Positions 45,398 through 55,292 of a stretch of DNA of 64,000 nt are shown here, in pieces. A program made the translations under genes and the position numbers. Each line of letters opens with the position of its first letter. Within the stretch, counting starts at the first letter, position 1. The DNA comes from Myxococcaceae bacterium (GTDB lineage: Bacteria > Myxococcota > Myxococcia > Myxococcales > Myxococcaceae): positions 124,001 to 188,000 of the forward strand of contig JADGRA010000080.1 in the NCBI GenBank assembly GCA_017881265.1. The letters are read 5' to 3'. Below the pieces are notes generated by a model that saw only the letters and a program-made list of their open reading frames with translations, was not told the DNA's origin and did no database searches.

Positions 45398-46060
45398 ATG
45401 AAGGTCGGCGTCGTCGTCTTCCCCGGTAGCAACTGCGACGAGGACGCCCTGCACGTGGTGCGGGACGTCTTTGGACACCAGGCGCGGCTCCTCTGGCACA
45501 AGGACCGGGACCTGCACGGCAGCGACTACGTCATCCTCCCGGGCGGATTCAGCTACGGGGACTACCTGCGCTGCGGCGCCATCGCCCGCTTCTCCCCGGT
45601 GATGGAGGAGGTGGCCGCTTTCGCCAAGCGGGGCGGGCCGGTGCTGGGCATCTGCAACGGCTTTCAAATTCTCACCGAGGCGGGGCTGCTGCCCGGGGCG
45701 CTCCTGCAGAACGCCGGCCAGCACTTCCTCTGCCGCGACGTCCTCGTCCGCGCCGAGGGGCATGCCAGCCGCTTCACCACCGGGCTGTCTCGCACCGCGA
45801 GCTTCCGGCTTCCCATCGCCCACATGGACGGCCGCTACTTCATCGACGAGGGGGGCCGACAGCGGCTGGAGGACGCCGGGCAGGTGGCCTTTCGCTACGT
45901 CGACGACAACCCCAACGGCTCCCTCACCGCCATCGCCGGCGTGGTGAACGTGGCCGGTAACGTGCTCGGGCTGATGCCACACCCCGAGCGCAACGCCGAA
46001 TCCCTGCTCGGGAACCTCGACGGCCGCACCGTCTTCGCGGCGCTGCTGGGAGCCGCATAG
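45398..46060 (+). CDS. purQ: Phosphoribosylformylglycinamidine synthase subunit PurQ (glutamine amidotransferase)
   Basis: PurQ hydrolyses glutamine and sends ammonia to PurL for FGAM formation. The 220-residue class I amidotransferase has the start [18 protein letters not shown], the nucleophile Cys in [10 protein letters not shown], and the His/Glu pair in [11 protein letters not shown] 45398 lies 3 nt after the purS stop, and purL starts 2 nt after its own stop, so the three genes form one operon. Confidence 0.97.
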   Translation: MKVGVVVFPGSNCDEDALHVVRDVFGHQARLLWHKDRDLHGSDYVILPGGFSYGDYLRCGAIARFSPVMEEVAAFAKRGGPVLGICNGFQILTEAGLLPGALLQNAGQHFLCRDVLVRAEGHASRFTTGLSRTASFRLPIAHMDGRYFIDEGGRQRLEDAGQVAFRYVDDNPNGSLTAIAGVVNVAGNVLGLMPHPERNAESLLGNLDGRTVFAALLGAA

Positions 46061-46062
46061 CC

Positions 46063-48282
<2,220 letters not shown>

Positions 48283-48304
48283 GAGATACTCGCTGGTGGC
48301 AGGC

Positions 48305-49111
48305 ATGACTGCTCCGGTCACCCTCACGCACCTGTCCGTCTACCCGGTGAAGTCCTGCCGCGGCATCTCCGTCGGCGCGGCCACCCTGGACCGGTGGGGC
48401 CTGCAGCATGACCGCAACTGGATGGTGGTCGACGCGGACGGCCGCTTCATCTCTCAGAGGACGCACCCCCGCCTGGCCCTCGTCGAGCCGGCGCTGGGGC
48501 GGGAGCTGATGACGCTGCGCGCCCCCGACATGCCGGTGCTCGAGCTCCCCGCCAGCGGCCGGGCCGGCCCGGAGCGGATGGTTTCCATTTGGGAGGACAG
48601 CTGTCGTGCCCTCGACCAGGGCGATGCGGCGGCGGAGTGGTTCTCGCGCTGTCTCGGCCAACCGGCCCGCCTGGTGCGCATTGGCGCCGGCTTCGCGCGC
48701 GCGGTGCCGCAGGCCCGCTACCCAGCCGGGGCGGACGTCTCCTTCGCCGACGCGTTCCCGGTGCTGCTTCTGTCGGTCGCCTCGCTGGGCGCCCTCAACG
48801 CCCGACTGGCCACGCCCGTCCCCATGAATCGCTTTCGCCCCAACCTCGTCATCGACGGCTGCCCGGAATTCGCCGAGGACAGCTGGCGGCACCTGCGCAT
48901 TGGGGGGGTGGAGTTTCAAGTGGTGAGCGCCTGCAAGCGCTGCGTCATCACCACCGTCGACCAGTCGACGGGCACCCCGGGGACGGAGCCGTTGGCCACC
49001 CTGGCCACCTTTCGCCGCGACGCCGAGGGCAGCGTCGTCTTTGGCCGCAACGTCGTCCACCAGGGGGTCGGCACCCTGCGGGTGGGAGACGCAGTGCAAG
49101 TCCTCGCCTGA
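48305..49111 (+). CDS. MOSC domain protein (mARC/YcbX-like)
   Basis: A 268-residue protein with an N-terminal MOSC beta-barrel (LSVYPVKSCRGISV, LDRWGLQHDRNWMVVD) and a C-terminal MOSC domain (MNRFRPNLVIDG, CKRCVITTVDQ with the conserved Cys that binds molybdenum cofactor). This is the mARC/YcbX layout. Such proteins bind Moco and reduce N-hydroxylated compounds. I start at ATG 48305; GTG 48296 is possible. It begins about 20 nt after purL and may be co-transcribed with it. Confidence 0.88.
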   Translation: MTAPVTLTHLSVYPVKSCRGISVGAATLDRWGLQHDRNWMVVDADGRFISQRTHPRLALVEPALGRELMTLRAPDMPVLELPASGRAGPERMVSIWEDSCRALDQGDAAAEWFSRCLGQPARLVRIGAGFARAVPQARYPAGADVSFADAFPVLLLSVASLGALNARLATPVPMNRFRPNLVIDGCPEFAEDSWRHLRIGGVEFQVVSACKRCVITTVDQSTGTPGTEPLATLATFRRDAEGSVVFGRNVVHQGVGTLRVGDAVQVLA

Positions 49112-49123
49112 AAAAGCCCGTGG

Positions 49124-49153
49124 GGGGCGCCCGCTGACCTTCGCGGACGCCCC
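49124..49153. terminator. Bidirectional hairpin terminator between MOSC and DUF2330-fusion genes
   Basis: Arms GGGGCGCCCGC (49124-49134) and GCGGACGCCCC (49143-49153) pair over 11 positions with one mismatch around an 8-nt loop. On the minus strand the hairpin is followed by a five-T run (49115-49111); on the plus strand a weaker TTTTAG follows 19 nt later. It sits just after the MOSC stop and before the end of the converging gene, and probably terminates both transcripts. Confidence 0.6.
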
Positions 49154-49173
49154 GCCAGGCCCCGCCCGCGCTT

Positions 49174-51351
49174 TTAGTGCCAGATTTTCTTCCACCAGGC
49201 CGGGTCACTGGCCGGGGGCGCGTCGGGACCCATCTGCTGTCGGATGTCCGACAGCGACCAGCCGGTGAGGTCGGCCAGCGTCTGTGCCTCCCTGGTGTGC
49301 CGTTCCACGAGGCTGCGCCGGTACTCGTCGGCGGCCGGGCAGTCCATGGCACCCTTATAGGCGTGCTGCAGGATATAGCGGGCCTGGAAGTTGCCGCGGT
49401 CGGCGGTCTCCTGGAAGACGAGGTCCTCGGGGAAGTGTGAAGCGTCGTACCGCACGTGCAGCCGGGTGAGCTGGACGTTCACCGCGCCCCCCATCCGGCG
49501 CATGTAGCCGGGCGGCACCGGCTTGCTCGCATCGTCGAGCCAGAAGACGCCAAGCTGCTGGAGTTCCTCCCGGGACAGCGGCTGCGCCGCACACGGGTCA
49601 CACCAGCCCATGTTCCAGCTGTACTCGGTGAAGAGCGACCGGCCACCTTCCCTGTTCAGCGCCTGGGCGAAGGCGGCCTTGTAGAACTTGCCGAACTCGT
49701 CCTTCACGTACTCGGGCAGGTTGACGTCCGAGGGGACGCGGGTGGTGCGGTAGTTGACCGACTCCACCCGGCCCTGGCGGCTCAGCGCGTACACCACCAT
49801 GTCCTGGGGCCCGCGCGCGTTGGCCATGCCCAAGCGGATGGGCAGCATGAACTTCCTCGACTCATACGCAATCTGCAGCGGCCGCAGGTACTGCATGCCG
49901 GTGGCCGCCTGCTCCTTGAGATTCACCTTGGCCACGAAGAACTTCATGTCCTGGCGGATGTACGGCTGGAGCGCGGCCGAGGCCCGTTCCGGGATGCGGT
50001 AGCCATTCTGCTTGAGCCACGTCTCGAGCCCGGAGGACTCCTTGGCCGAGAGGATGAGGATGTCGTACTCGCCCACCGTGTACCGGGCCTCGATGGTGAC
50101 GCCGAGCGCGCTGTCACTCGTCGCCTCCCGCTGGGCGGCCGCCTTCGCCGCCGGGGCGCCCGCACTCCTGGCCATGTCCATGGCCATGGGTGGCCGGCAG
50201 GGGTCCGCGTCGAAGTACTCCACCAGCCGCGGGGCGGAGTACGCATCCAGGTGCTCGAGCAGCTTGCGGTCGCCGATGTGGATTTGCTCCTTCTGGAGCA
50301 CGCTCGGGACGGGCACCACCAGGGCGAACTCGCTGAGCGGCCCCTGGTAGTCGTTGCTCATGGTGAGCACCGTGCGGTCTCCATCGCGGACGAGCGCCAC
50401 CTGGGAGGCGTCGTTGAAGAGCTGGGTGTCCGCCTTCCCCACGTAGAAGCCACAGAAGGCATGCGCGGGCAGGGCGGTGAGGGCGACGAGGGCGATGAGT
50501 GCCGGGACGAGGGGGCGGACGAAACGCACGGTGCGGCCTTGGGTGAGGGGCCCGGTGGGCCATTGAAAGCGAGACGCTGGCCAGAGCCCGTCGAGGACGG
50601 GCACCAGCGGGGAAAGCAACAGGAGCGCCCAGATGGGCGAATTCATCACCCACAGCTGGTGCTGCAGGAAGAAGGCGAGGCAGGCCACGGCGATGCCGAG
50701 GCCCACCCGCGCACCGCGGCGGTCCGGCGTCGTCTTCGGGTCAGAAATCATGAAGAATGTGAAGAGGATGAGGCTTCCCACCGAGAGCTGGTGCAGCAGG
50801 ACGGGCGCCGGCTGTCCGAGGAAGAGCACCCGGGCGGCCTTCAGGAGCACCCAGGAGCCGAGAAAGGCGAGGCTCACGTCCGTGCGGAACGCGCGGTGCG
50901 TCACCGCGAGCCCGAGTGCCAGGAGCCAGGCGAGGAGGATGCCCCACTCGCCCCACTGTGCCGGCGAGCACCAGGCGTGGCCGGTCAGGAGGATGGCCAC
51001 GGTGAGGCCCAGGTTGGCGGGATTGAAGACGTGCTTGCCGCGGAACCGGAGGAGGAACTTCGAGGAGATGGCGACCACCGCCGCCAGCGGCGCCACCCAG
51101 AAGGTGTCGGTGCGCAGCAACAGCGACAGCCCCAGGGCGGTGATGAGCGGCGACAGGTAGCCGCTGCCAGGTCGGCCCAAAAGGCGCTCGCACAGCCACT
51201 GGGTCGCGCAGGTGGTGGCCAGCAGCACGGGCGGCATCCACATCTCCATTTGGAAGCCCAAGGTGCAGAAGCCCAGCACGAGGAAGGTGCCGAGGAACGC
51301 CACCTGAAGGACGCGGGGGTCAGACGGGGCGAGGCGGGCGAGGGTGCTCAT
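49174..51351 (-). CDS. RnfD/NqrB-like membrane domain fused to a DUF2330 domain
   Basis: A 725-residue predicted fusion. Residues 1 to about 265 form a multi-helix membrane domain resembling RnfD/NqrB (UnbU-type): it opens DPRVLQVAFLGTFLVLGF and has KHVFNPANLGLTVAILLTG, a segment typical of the flavin-binding subunit. The rest is a DUF2330 domain: FCGFYVGKADTQLFNDASQV and a string of short Cys loops. At codon 275 an in-frame GTG (50529) is followed by a good signal peptide. DUF2330 may therefore also be made separately, and its signal would become a membrane helix in the long product. Start ATG 51351. Function unknown; a redox-linked outer protein is a guess. Confidence 0.75.
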   Translation of the reverse strand: MSTLARLAPSDPRVLQVAFLGTFLVLGFCTLGFQMEMWMPPVLLATTCATQWLCERLLGRPGSGYLSPLITALGLSLLLRTDTFWVAPLAAVVAISSKFLLRFRGKHVFNPANLGLTVAILLTGHAWCSPAQWGEWGILLAWLLALGLAVTHRAFRTDVSLAFLGSWVLLKAARVLFLGQPAPVLLHQLSVGSLILFTFFMISDPKTTPDRRGARVGLGIAVACLAFFLQHQLWVMNSPIWALLLLSPLVPVLDGLWPASRFQWPTGPLTQGRTVRFVRPLVPALIALVALTALPAHAFCGFYVGKADTQLFNDASQVALVRDGDRTVLTMSNDYQGPLSEFALVVPVPSVLQKEQIHIGDRKLLEHLDAYSAPRLVEYFDADPCRPPMAMDMARSAGAPAAKAAAQREATSDSALGVTIEARYTVGEYDILILSAKESSGLETWLKQNGYRIPERASAALQPYIRQDMKFFVAKVNLKEQAATGMQYLRPLQIAYESRKFMLPIRLGMANARGPQDMVVYALSRQGRVESVNYRTTRVPSDVNLPEYVKDEFGKFYKAAFAQALNREGGRSLFTEYSWNMGWCDPCAAQPLSREELQQLGVFWLDDASKPVPPGYMRRMGGAVNVQLTRLHVRYDASHFPEDLVFQETADRGNFQARYILQHAYKGAMDCPAADEYRRSLVERHTREAQTLADLTGWSLSDIRQQMGPDAPPASDPAWWKKIWH

Positions 51352-51408
51352 GGCTGTCTCTTTCAACGCAGCCGGCTGGGAAAGGATCTGGTACCGTCCG
51401 CAGCCGTC

Positions 51409-51678
51409 ATGGCGACCCTCAAAGTGACTGACGTCCGCTTCGGAGACCAGGTGTTCCTCGAAGAGGGGGGCACCACGTTCGGGGCGGTGCGGGACATCCG
51501 GACCAGCCCCCACCCCACGCTGGTGGTGAACGTGGAGGGGACGGGAGACATGACCATCCCCTTCCACGCCGTCCGGGCCGTCCACGACGGGAAGGTCATC
51601 GTCGATGCGAGCCGCATCGACGACACGCTGCGGCGAGCCATCCGCCACGCGCACGACCGGGAAGAGCCGGGTCTGTAG
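51409..51678 (+). CDS. Small PRC-barrel-like protein
   Basis: An 89-residue protein starting at ATG 51409 with a short beta pattern: LKVTDVRFGDQVFLEEGGT, PTLVVNVEGTGDMTIP and VIVDASRI, similar to the PRC-barrel/DUF2171 fold. Such domains appear in RNA maturation and stress proteins. The match is only by pattern. A TACCGT hexamer lies 11 nt upstream, and no Shine-Dalgarno sequence is visible. It is divergent from the DUF2330 fusion. Confidence 0.6.
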   Translation: MATLKVTDVRFGDQVFLEEGGTTFGAVRDIRTSPHPTLVVNVEGTGDMTIPFHAVRAVHDGKVIVDASRIDDTLRRAIRHAHDREEPGL

Positions 51679-51697
51679 GGCCCCGGCCCCCCGGCTT

Positions 51698-52123
51698 TTA
51701 GCGCCCGGCCCCGCCGTCGCGAGCCGCGCCTTGGGCGCGCGCGGCGGCTTCTAGCTGCTCAAGACGCGGTTGCAGGGCAGCGCGCAGGTAGGGACGGCGC
51801 CGCAGCTGCTCCTCGAGCCAGTCGGCGACCTGCGCCACGTCGCGCGTCTTCAGCAATTCGTCCACGTGTCGCTTGGCCCCCTGCACGGCGACGTTGCGCA
51901 GGTGCGGGTCGTCCGGGTCGCGGGACAGGCGGGTATCCGCTTCCTCCAGCGCCTCGAAGGGCTTGCCCGCCTGCAGGAGCGCCAGCGCACGGCTCTGCGT
52001 CACCCGCGCCGAGAGGAGCCCGCGCACTCCAAAGGCGAGCAGGGTGGCCAGCACCAAGGCAGCCACCACCACCCAGCGAGCCCCCGGACTCTCGCGGCGG
52101 GGGGAAGGCTGAAAGCGCGTCAC
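51698..52123 (-). CDS. Single-span membrane protein with TPR-like helices
   Basis: A 141-residue protein with one membrane helix (about residues 18-38) after a basic N-terminus. A helical outer part has TPR-like spacing (RALALLQAGKPFEALEEADTRLS in two blocks) and an Arg/Glu-rich end. There is no signal cleavage site. It may anchor a partner at the membrane. It is downstream of the aat gene on the same strand (36-bp gap). No family recognised. Confidence 0.6.
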   Translation of the reverse strand: MTRFQPSPRRESPGARWVVVAALVLATLLAFGVRGLLSARVTQSRALALLQAGKPFEALEEADTRLSRDPDDPHLRNVAVQGAKRHVDELLKTRDVAQVADWLEEQLRRRPYLRAALQPRLEQLEAAARAQGAARDGGAGR

Positions 52124-52159
52124 GGTGCCTTGCTGTCTAACGCGTCGCCGGGCGCCGCG

Positions 52160-52855
52160 TCAGCCCGCCTGCAGCGTCTGAAATACGCCCTCCAGGGAGG
52201 GCCCCTCCACCGCGCCGGCCAGCTCAGCCAGGAAGCGGCGACGTGGCCACGGCTCGGCGCCGAAGCGCGCCAGGTGCTCGGTCTCCACCTGGCAGTCGAT
52301 GAGGCGGCAGCCCGCGGCGAAGAGGGCACCGGCCAGCGTCACGAACGCCACCTTGGAGGCGTCCGGCGCATGGCTGAACATGCTCTCCCCGAAGAAGACG
52401 CTGCCCAGCGCGACGCCGTACAGACCGCCGACGAGCTCGGGTCCCTGCCAGGCCTCGACCGAGTGCGCGATGCCGAGTCGGTGGAGCGCCTCATAGGCGG
52501 TGCGCATCTCGGGGGTAATCCACGTTCCGTCCTGTCCGGGGCGCGGGGTCTCGGCACACGCCTGGAGCACGCGCCCGAAGGCGCTGTCTGCCCGGACGAC
52601 GAAAGCCCCCCGGCGAAGCGTCCTGCGCAGACTCCGCGGCAGGTGAAGCTTGCCCGCCGGCAGCACGAAGCGGGGGTCCGGCGAATGCCAGAGGACGGGC
52701 TGCCCCGGGGCGTACCAGGGGAAAATCCCGCGGTGGTAGGCCGCCACCAGGCGTCGGGGCGTCAGCGTTCCGCCCACTGCGAGCAGACCGCTTCTGTCCG
52801 CCGCCTCCGGGGGCGGAAACGCCTCCTCGTCGTCGCCGAGCAGGAAGACGGTCAC
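52160..52855 (-). CDS. aat: Leucyl/phenylalanyl-tRNA--protein transferase
   Basis: Aat adds Leu or Phe from tRNA to proteins with an N-terminal Arg or Lys, marking them for ClpAP degradation (N-end rule). The 231-residue product has the family core: GLLAVGGTLTPRRLVAAYHRGIFPWY (two blocks), then WHSPDPRFVLP. After that come GTWITPEMRTAYEALHRLG and VGGLYGVALGSVFFGESMFS, which hold the acceptor-end and aminoacyl pocket. GTG 52855 is the start, divergent from the HExxH gene by 37 bp. Confidence 0.95.
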   Translation of the reverse strand: MTVFLLGDDEEAFPPPEAADRSGLLAVGGTLTPRRLVAAYHRGIFPWYAPGQPVLWHSPDPRFVLPAGKLHLPRSLRRTLRRGAFVVRADSAFGRVLQACAETPRPGQDGTWITPEMRTAYEALHRLGIAHSVEAWQGPELVGGLYGVALGSVFFGESMFSHAPDASKVAFVTLAGALFAAGCRLIDCQVETEHLARFGAEPWPRRRFLAELAGAVEGPSLEGVFQTLQAG

Positions 52856-52892
52856 CGCAGCGAACTGCTACCATGGTTTGGAGGCCAAGCCG

Positions 52893-53510
52893 GTGCCCAG
52901 AGCCCCCCTCGACCTCAACCGCGCCATCCGAGAGCTCCTGACCGACGTTTCCGTCCGGATGCACGAGTTCTCCCACGTCCAGCCCGAGCGCATCCTGGTG
53001 GTCGCCGGGGAAGCCCGGCGCGCCTCCCGGGGAAGCGTCAAGCCCCTGGCCTTCGCCGGCGGGAAAAGCCGGGACACCACGGGGTTGCGCAAGCCGGTGG
53101 TGCGCCTGCACGGTCGGCGCATGCTGTACTGCATCACGCTGCGACCGCTCTTCTTCCGGGCCTCGACGCCCGAGGCGCGCATCGAGACGCTGCTGCATGA
53201 ACTCTTCCACGTGAGTGCCGCCTTCGACGGCACGCTGGACGCGTCCCGGCGCCACGCCTGCATCGGCGGCGCCTTCCGGAAACGGTTTCGGCCCCTCGTC
53301 CGCCGCTACCTGCGGCGGTGCCCACCGGAGGTCCGGGCGGCGTTCGCCCACCGGGGCCCGGTGCGGGTCCTCCAGTGGCTGGAGCGGCCGCCGGCCTTCC
53401 ACGTCCCGCGGCCGAGCAAGAATCGCCGCCGTTACACCGAAGAACAGCTCTTCGTGTCAACCATGGAATTCATTACAAAGCCGCGTAAGCGCCGTCCCGC
53501 GGTGCACTGA
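52893..53510 (+). CDS. Putative HExxH metallopeptidase-like protein
   Basis: A 205-residue soluble protein from GTG 52893. I chose this start because GGAGG lies 8 nt upstream; a TTG start at 52878 would overlap that site. It has one zinc-peptidase motif, HELFH at 102-106, on a helix (TLLHELFHVSAAF), and His121 in RRHACIG could be a third ligand. It ends in a basic tail (KPRKRRP). The pattern fits putative SprT- or phage-type metallopeptidases, but no clear family can be named. A TACCAT hexamer at 52869 could be its -10. It may act on protein or DNA-bound protein. Confidence 0.65.
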   Translation: MPRAPLDLNRAIRELLTDVSVRMHEFSHVQPERILVVAGEARRASRGSVKPLAFAGGKSRDTTGLRKPVVRLHGRRMLYCITLRPLFFRASTPEARIETLLHELFHVSAAFDGTLDASRRHACIGGAFRKRFRPLVRRYLRRCPPEVRAAFAHRGPVRVLQWLERPPAFHVPRPSKNRRRYTEEQLFVSTMEFITKPRKRRPAVH

Positions 53511-53586
53511 CGCCCGCTCAGCCTGGGGGGGTGGACGGCTACCCCACGGGGGAAAAACCGGGCGGGACCTCGGGCTGGCCTCAGGG

Positions 53587-53592
53587 TAGTCT
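53587..53592 (+). promoter_or_regulatory. Putative -10 hexamer for the PEGA kinase (TAGTCT)
   Basis: TAGTCT ends 8 nt before GTG 53601, matching the arrangement before the kinase at 42494. No Shine-Dalgarno sequence is visible, so a leaderless mRNA is likely. Confidence 0.42.
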
Positions 53593-53600
53593 CCGTCGCC

Positions 53601-55235
53601 GTGTCGTTAGCTCCTGGGACCCCGGTCGGCCGCTACGTCGTGCGGCGGAAGCTTGCCGAAGGCGGGATGGCAGAGATTTTTCTCGCCGCTTCCCGCGGTC
53701 CCGAGGGGTTCGAGAAGGAAGTGGTCATCAAGCGCATCCGCTCGGCGCTGGCCGATGACCCAAGCTTCGTGCAGATGTTCATCGCCGAGGCGCGGGTGGC
53801 CAGCAAGCTCAACCACCCCAACATCGTCCACATCTTCGACTTCGACCAGCACAGCGACAGCTACTACCTGGCGATGGAGTACGTGCGGGGCAAGTCCCTG
53901 GCCGAGGTGCAGCGCCGCACCCGCGAACGCCAGCTTCACTTCCCCACCGTCCTGGCAGCGCAAGTCGCGCTGGAGGTGGCCCGGGGACTGGCGTACGCGC
54001 ACAAGATGACCGACCACGGTCAGCCGCTGAATCTCGTGCACCGGGACGTCACCCCGCACAACATCCTCATCTCCTACGACGGCTCGGTGAAGCTCACCGA
54101 CTTCGGCATCGCCAAGGCCGGCAACCGCGCCACCACTGCCGGGATGCTGAAGGGCAAGTTCGCCTACATGTCTCCCGAGCAGTCCCGCGGCGAGCCGGTG
54201 GACGCGCGAACGGACATCTTTGCCCTGGGCATCACCCTGTGGGAGCTGCTGACGCAAGGCAAGCTGTTCGACGGGGACAGTGACGTGGCCGTGCTCCGCG
54301 CCGTGCAGGAGCGCCCCATCGAAAGTCCCGCCCAGCTCAACTCGGCCATAGACTCCGAGCTCGACGCCATCGTCCTGCGGGCCCTGCTGCGCGACCCGGC
54401 GGGCCGCTACCAGAACGCGCACGACTTCGAACGCGCCCTGCAGCAATACGTCATCCACCACACCCGCTCCCCGGAAGATGCCGACGTGGGGGCCTACCTG
54501 CGCGAGCTCTTCGCCGAGGAGTTCCGGGCGGACCAGACCGAGCCCGAGGTTCCCCTGCAGCTGCTCACGCCACCTCCAGGCAGAAGCTCGGGGGAGGGCC
54601 TCGCCGTCCGCGGCGGGACCCCTTCGTTGGGAATGGCGCCGGTGGGTATGGACACCGCCGCGTACGCCTTCACTGCCCGGCAGAGCGGAAAGGGCGCCCC
54701 GGCCGGGACGCCCACCGGCGGGCCCGTCCCCTCGGTGGTGACGCAGCGCTCGCCGGCCGGAACGGGCAGCCTCACGGCGGCTGGCATGGGCGGCGCGCGG
54801 CGCTTCCTGGTGCCCGGCATGGTCGGCACCGGCGTCTTCGCGGCCCTGTGCGCCGTCTTCCTCTTGGGCCGTGGCACCTCCTCGGTGGCGCCCGCCTCCG
54901 TTCCGGCTCCCGCCCCCCCGGCCGCGCCCGCACCTCCTCCAGCGCCGCCGGTGCAGGCAACGCTGCCGCCCGCGACCGCCCCGGCGGTGGCCGTCCCGGC
55001 GTCGCCGCCCGTCCAGGTGGGCCCCCCGGGCTTCCTGACGGTGGAAGCGACGCCGTGGGGCAAGCTCGTCATCGACGGCAAGTCGTACGGAGACATCGAG
55101 GGTGTCAGCAAGCGCATCTCCCTGTCTCCCGGGCCGCATGAGGTTCGACTGGTCAACCGCAAGACGAAGAGCTGGACGGTGCCCATCGAATCCGGGAAGA
55201 CGCGGCAGCTGAAGTACAACTTCATCACCGACTAG
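53601..55235 (+). CDS. Membrane Ser/Thr protein kinase with C-terminal PEGA-like domain
   Basis: A 544-residue Hanks-type kinase. The catalytic domain spans about residues 11-285: Lys44 (VVIKRIR), Asp149 in HRDVTPHNIL, and DFG at 167-169. A Gly/Pro-rich linker leads to a membrane helix (401-423), then a long Pro/Ala spacer and a PEGA-like beta domain (about 475-544; FLTVEATPWGKLVIDGKSYG in blocks). This puts the kinase inside and the PEGA domain in the periplasm, a known myxobacterial design for envelope sensing. GTG start 53601. The next gene encodes another PEGA protein and may be its partner. Confidence 0.92.
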   Translation: MSLAPGTPVGRYVVRRKLAEGGMAEIFLAASRGPEGFEKEVVIKRIRSALADDPSFVQMFIAEARVASKLNHPNIVHIFDFDQHSDSYYLAMEYVRGKSLAEVQRRTRERQLHFPTVLAAQVALEVARGLAYAHKMTDHGQPLNLVHRDVTPHNILISYDGSVKLTDFGIAKAGNRATTAGMLKGKFAYMSPEQSRGEPVDARTDIFALGITLWELLTQGKLFDGDSDVAVLRAVQERPIESPAQLNSAIDSELDAIVLRALLRDPAGRYQNAHDFERALQQYVIHHTRSPEDADVGAYLRELFAEEFRADQTEPEVPLQLLTPPPGRSSGEGLAVRGGTPSLGMAPVGMDTAAYAFTARQSGKGAPAGTPTGGPVPSVVTQRSPAGTGSLTAAGMGGARRFLVPGMVGTGVFAALCAVFLLGRGTSSVAPASVPAPAPPAAPAPPPAPPVQATLPPATAPAVAVPASPPVQVGPPGFLTVEATPWGKLVIDGKSYGDIEGVSKRISLSPGPHEVRLVNRKTKSWTVPIESGKTRQLKYNFITD

Positions 55236-55292
55236 AGCGCTCGCCACTGCTGGGGGACGGGTGGACGGGGGCGACGCGAGGGAGGGTGGGCG

